7,757 nt of DNA, from positions 1 to 7,757 of the forward strand of contig JAFANK010000035.1 of the NCBI GenBank assembly GCA_019232725.1. Reading direction: 5' to 3'. Shown here one piece after another: positions 5,830 through 7,757 of the stretch. The DNA is from Vulcanimicrobiota bacterium (GTDB taxonomy: Bacteria; Vulcanimicrobiota; Vulcanimicrobiia; Eremiobacterales; Eremiobacteraceae). The notes under the pieces are model-generated. The model saw only the letters and a program-made list of their open reading frames with translations. It had not been told where the DNA came from and did not search any database. Every line of letters begins with the position of its first letter. The stretch's first letter is position 1. Made by a program: the position numbers and the translations under genes.

Positions 5830-6396
5830 ATGACGGGCGACGAACTCCTGGAGCACCTGCGCGCGCGCGGCGCGCTCCTTTCGGGTCACTTCTTGCTGTC
5901 GAGCGGGTTGCACAGCGATCGCTTCATCCAAAAATTTCGCATCTTCGAAGATCCGCCGACCGCTGAGGCAGTGGGAGCGGCCCTTGCCGAGCGATTGCGC
6001 CCCTTCAAGCCGGATGTTGTCGTCGCCGCGGCGATCGGGGGCATCATCCCGGGGTACATCGTCGCGCGCAACCTGGGCGTGCGCGATATTTTTGTCGAAA
6101 AAGAGGCCGGTGCGCCGGCCCTGCGCCGCGGTTTCAGACTCGCGCGTGGCGAGCGAGTGGCTGTCGTCGAAGACGTCATGACGACGGGGAAATCGACCGC
6201 GGAAGTCATCGGCGTCGTGGAAGCGGCAGGCGCGCAGATCGTCGCGATTGGCTGCATCATAAAACGCGGCAATCCCACGTTTTTATATCCGCTCGTGACG
6301 CTGCTCGATCTGCCTCTAGCCGACTACACAGCAGCGGCGTGTCCGCAATGCGCAGACGGCGCACCGCTACAGGACCCCGGTAGCCGCCGGGCCTAA
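5830..6396 (+). CDS. pyrE: Orotate phosphoribosyltransferase
   Basis: Cytoplasmic enzyme joining orotate and PRPP to form OMP, the substrate of PyrF. It has 188 residues, the short form of the family. Seen in the sequence: GHFLLSSGLHSDRFIQK at 19-35, AAAIGGIIPGYIVAR at 66-80, FVEKEAG at 88-94, the PRPP-binding motif VVEDVMTTGKS at 112-122, and a C-terminal CPQCADGAPLQDPGSR tail at 171-186, typical of the Thermus/Chloroflexi-type enzymes, where the CxxC may bind metal or form a disulfide. ATG 5830 follows the pyrF stop with no gap and no visible Shine-Dalgarno, so translation probably depends on ribosomes arriving from pyrF. Its TAA overlaps by 4 bp the stop of the convergent minus-strand gene. 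The CCCGG/CCGGG stem near the end of the gene has no T-run, so I call no terminator. Confidence 0.96.
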   Translation: MTGDELLEHLRARGALLSGHFLLSSGLHSDRFIQKFRIFEDPPTAEAVGAALAERLRPFKPDVVVAAAIGGIIPGYIVARNLGVRDIFVEKEAGAPALRRGFRLARGERVAVVEDVMTTGKSTAEVIGVVEAAGAQIVAIGCIIKRGNPTFLYPLVTLLDLPLADYTAAACPQCADGAPLQDPGSRRA

Positions 6397-7154
6397 GAGG
6401 CTGGGCCCGTCTCGACGATGACCTGCGAGCGGACCTGCGTGCCCAAATGTCTTGTGGTGAGCATTTCCACGAGCGTCGCATGGGTTGAGCGTAGATCGAG
6501 TAGTTGTGCAGCATCGACACCGCCACGCACCCCCATCGCTGCTGCGGTGAGACTGTGCGCCGCTTCGTCGGGCAACGATCCCTCTCGCGCGAGCGCAAGC
6601 GCCTCCGATGATGTCAGCTCATCGATGATGCCATCGCTACCGGCTGGAATGCCGCCGCGCTCGCTTGGAAAAAGCAAGCGCACAGCATGCACGGATGCGG
6701 CCAGTACGCGCGCAGCGTCCGTGGCATCGAGCGCGGCGCTCGTACCGGCAAACGAGGTACCTTCCGAACCGAAGACGAGAATATAACCCTGCTCGAGCAG
6801 CAGCGACACGAGCTGTGCATTGACGCTGCGCACGACGCTTCGACCGTCGCTGCCCGTGGAAAGCACGAGCGTGCTTGCAGACGTGCCGTCCAGTGCCACG
6901 GCATCGCCGCCGATGCGGTTGAGGTGACCCACTAAGCGTGCGCCAAGGGCGCGCTGCGTGACGTCGTGCACGATGATGGGCCGTACGCCCAGGCGCCGCA
7001 TGAAGACGAGATCCTCGACGAGTGTCGACGATTCAGCTGCCAGCGGGTCGAGGGTGAGGACTACTGCGCGTCCGACGAATGGTCTCGCCGTTTGCAACGT
7101 CTCGGGAGCTGGGTTTGCAAAGCCGTCCATATGGGATGAGGTCTTCCCCTTCAT
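6393..7154 (-). CDS. Degenerate acetylglutamate-kinase-like protein (amino acid kinase fold, probably inactive)
   Basis: A 253-residue soluble protein whose layout follows acetylglutamate kinase (ArgB): GRAVVLTLDP at 28-37 in place of the first strand and KxGG loop, LVEDLVFMRRLGVRPIIVH at 45-63 (very like ArgB), SVNAQLVSLLLEQG at 110-123 (like the VN..LV.LI...G segment), ATDAARVLAASV at 144-155, IIDELTSSEALAL at 176-188, MGVRGGVDAA at 207-216 (where ArgB has GGMxPK), and STHATLVEMLTTRHLGTQV at 223-241 (like the final haLL.ElfT..G.GT). The KxGG lysine and glycines, the HGGGP loop (here HDVTQ), the NxxAD motif and the PK lysine are all absent, so catalysis is unlikely. It may be a regulatory or structural pseudo-enzyme, as is the kinase domain of ArgA, but no acetyltransferase domain follows. 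AAGGGGAG abuts ATG 7152-7154; ATG 7128-7130 is an alternative. It is the last visible gene of the pth-DUF2905 operon. Confidence 0.7.
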   Translation of the reverse strand: MKGKTSSHMDGFANPAPETLQTARPFVGRAVVLTLDPLAAESSTLVEDLVFMRRLGVRPIIVHDVTQRALGARLVGHLNRIGGDAVALDGTSASTLVLSTGSDGRSVVRSVNAQLVSLLLEQGYILVFGSEGTSFAGTSAALDATDAARVLAASVHAVRLLFPSERGGIPAGSDGIIDELTSSEALALAREGSLPDEAAHSLTAAAMGVRGGVDAAQLLDLRSTHATLVEMLTTRHLGTQVRSQVIVETGPAS

Positions 7155-7162
7155 CTCCCCTT
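7152..7162 (-). promoter_or_regulatory. Ribosome binding site of the kinase-like gene
   Basis: AAGGGGAG (7155-7162, minus strand) touches the ATG at 7152-7154; with AAGG as the pairing core the spacing is 4 nt. The site fills the short gap after the DUF2905 stop, which ends at 7164. The tight spacing leaves the next ATG (7128-7130) possible. Confidence 0.5.
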
Positions 7163-7163
7163 A

Positions 7164-7397
7164 TTATCGTCGCCGGAACAACAGATTCAACACAAGCGTC
7201 AGCACGAGCGACAGCACGATGGACGTGCCTAAGGGCAGCCACACCTGCCAGCCGCGGCCGGCCAGGTGAATATCGCCAGGCAGTGATCCAAAACGCAGCG
7301 CACGCGCGAAGGTAAAAAGCAAACCAACAAGGACCAGTGCGATACCCGCGACGATGAGCAATCGTCCCACGTTGTCGGGCGAAGGCTGCAGGCTCAC
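7164..7397 (-). CDS. DUF2905-family small membrane protein
   Basis: A 77-residue inner-membrane protein of unknown function. Two hydrophobic helices, about 12-31 (RLLIVAGIALVLVGLLFTF region) and 52-74 (VWLPLGTSIVLSLVLTLVLNLLF region), flank the family signature LPGDI at 39-43 and a short loop ending before W50. The C-terminus is RRR, which should stay in the cytoplasm. Length and the pattern helix, LPGDI, PLxTSI..S fit DUF2905 well. The GTG start (7395-7397) overlaps the pth stop by 4 bp (GTGA), and the kinase-like gene starts 9 bp after its stop, so all three are very likely one transcript. No partner or activity is known to me for the family. Confidence 0.85.
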   Translation of the reverse strand: MSLQPSPDNVGRLLIVAGIALVLVGLLFTFARALRFGSLPGDIHLAGRGWQVWLPLGTSIVLSLVLTLVLNLLFRRR

Positions 7398-7757
7398 GAA
7401 CGCTCGTCTTGCTCGGTAAGACCGCCGCCGAACGCGTTGACCGAGGCGGTCGCGGCGTCGGCTCCAGCGCGCAAGAATGTTTCGACGCCATCAGCGGCGC
7501 GTTCGATGATCGCCGGCAGCGTTTTTTCCTCATCAATATTGAACGGCCCGATGACGTGATCGATGGCGTCCCCATTGCGGCCGATGCCGACACGCAGTCG
7601 TGGAAAGTCGAGGCTGTTCAAAGCGAAGATGATGGACTTCAGCCCATTGTGGCCGCCATCGCTCCCACTGCGACGAAAACGCAGCCGCCCAAAGGGCAGA
7701 TTGATATCGTCGCACACGACCAGCACGCGCTCCGTAGGGACCTTATAGAACGACGCT
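7394..7757 (-). CDS. pth: Peptidyl-tRNA hydrolase, C-terminal two-thirds (cut by window end)
   Basis: Cytoplasmic enzyme that cleaves the ester bond of peptidyl-tRNAs released early from ribosomes, recycling tRNA. About 120 residues are visible, beginning ASFYKVPTERVLVVCDDINL; the N-terminal third with the catalytic His and the first Asn is beyond 7757. Seen in the sequence: VVCDDINLPFGRLRFR, containing the conserved Asp (D93 of E. coli Pth), GSDGGHNGLKSI with the conserved Asn (N114 equivalent), and DFPRLRVGIGR, all at the expected spacing. The C-terminal part (ERAADGVETFL, then an Ala/Gly-rich tail) is typical. The start seen inside the window (an ATG-like GTG reading MLVVCDD) is internal, not the true one. 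It leads an operon with the DUF2905 gene, which overlaps its stop by 4 bp. Confidence 0.95.
   Translation of the reverse strand, partial: ASFYKVPTERVLVVCDDINLPFGRLRFRRSGSDGGHNGLKSIIFALNSLDFPRLRVGIGRNGDAIDHVIGPFNIDEEKTLPAIIERAADGVETFLRAGADAATASVNAFGGGLTEQDERS

Noticed and set aside
6375..6392. CCCGG/CCGGG stem at the end of pyrE as a terminator
   Set aside because: Only five pairs, inside coding sequence on both strands, with no T-run on either side.

Overview
This is a dense, GC-rich bacterial chromosomal segment with short intergenic gaps, several GTG/TTG starts and no RNA genes, CRISPR arrays, insertion sequences or phage genes. The protein families suggest a lineage outside the well-studied groups: a NAD-linked (class 1B) PyrK/PyrD pair, and a short PyrE with a CPQC...PGSR tail of the Thermus/Chloroflexi type. 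A candidate phylum such as Eremiobacterota (WPS-2) is possible, but that is a low-confidence impression and not read from any marker gene here.

Left part (1-3150). On the minus strand an OmpR-type response regulator (805-1503) is followed, with overlap, by its sensor histidine kinase. The kinase is cut by the window start just after its phospho-acceptor histidine. It has no ATG/GTG/TTG start ahead of its first membrane segment, and an ATT preceded by a good Shine-Dalgarno sequence is the best candidate. Divergent from the regulator are a 2H-phosphoesterase (RNA 2',3'-cyclic phosphodiesterase, ThpR-like) and then a secreted SIMPL/DUF541 protein whose signal-peptide codons contain a perfect 10-bp hairpin. 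A very small minus-strand ORF of unknown function (3003-3146) meets the SIMPL gene stop to stop.

Middle (3293-6396). This is a tight plus-strand operon for the last steps of UMP synthesis, pyrK-pyrD-pyrF-pyrE. Its junctions are 0-4 bp. PyrK and PyrD would form the NAD-dependent dihydroorotate dehydrogenase, PyrE makes OMP from orotate and PRPP, and PyrF decarboxylates OMP to UMP. The earlier genes (carAB, pyrB, pyrC) are not in the window. The ~145-bp space upstream holds short GC-rich direct and inverted repeats around an AT-rich core that could be a control site.

Right part (6393-7757). A minus-strand operon runs pth (peptidyl-tRNA hydrolase, 5' end cut by the window end), a DUF2905 two-helix membrane protein, then a stand-alone protein that keeps much of the acetylglutamate-kinase fold signature but has lost the glycine-rich and lysine catalytic motifs. 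It converges on pyrE with a 4-bp overlap. This apparent pseudo-kinase is the most unusual protein in the window.
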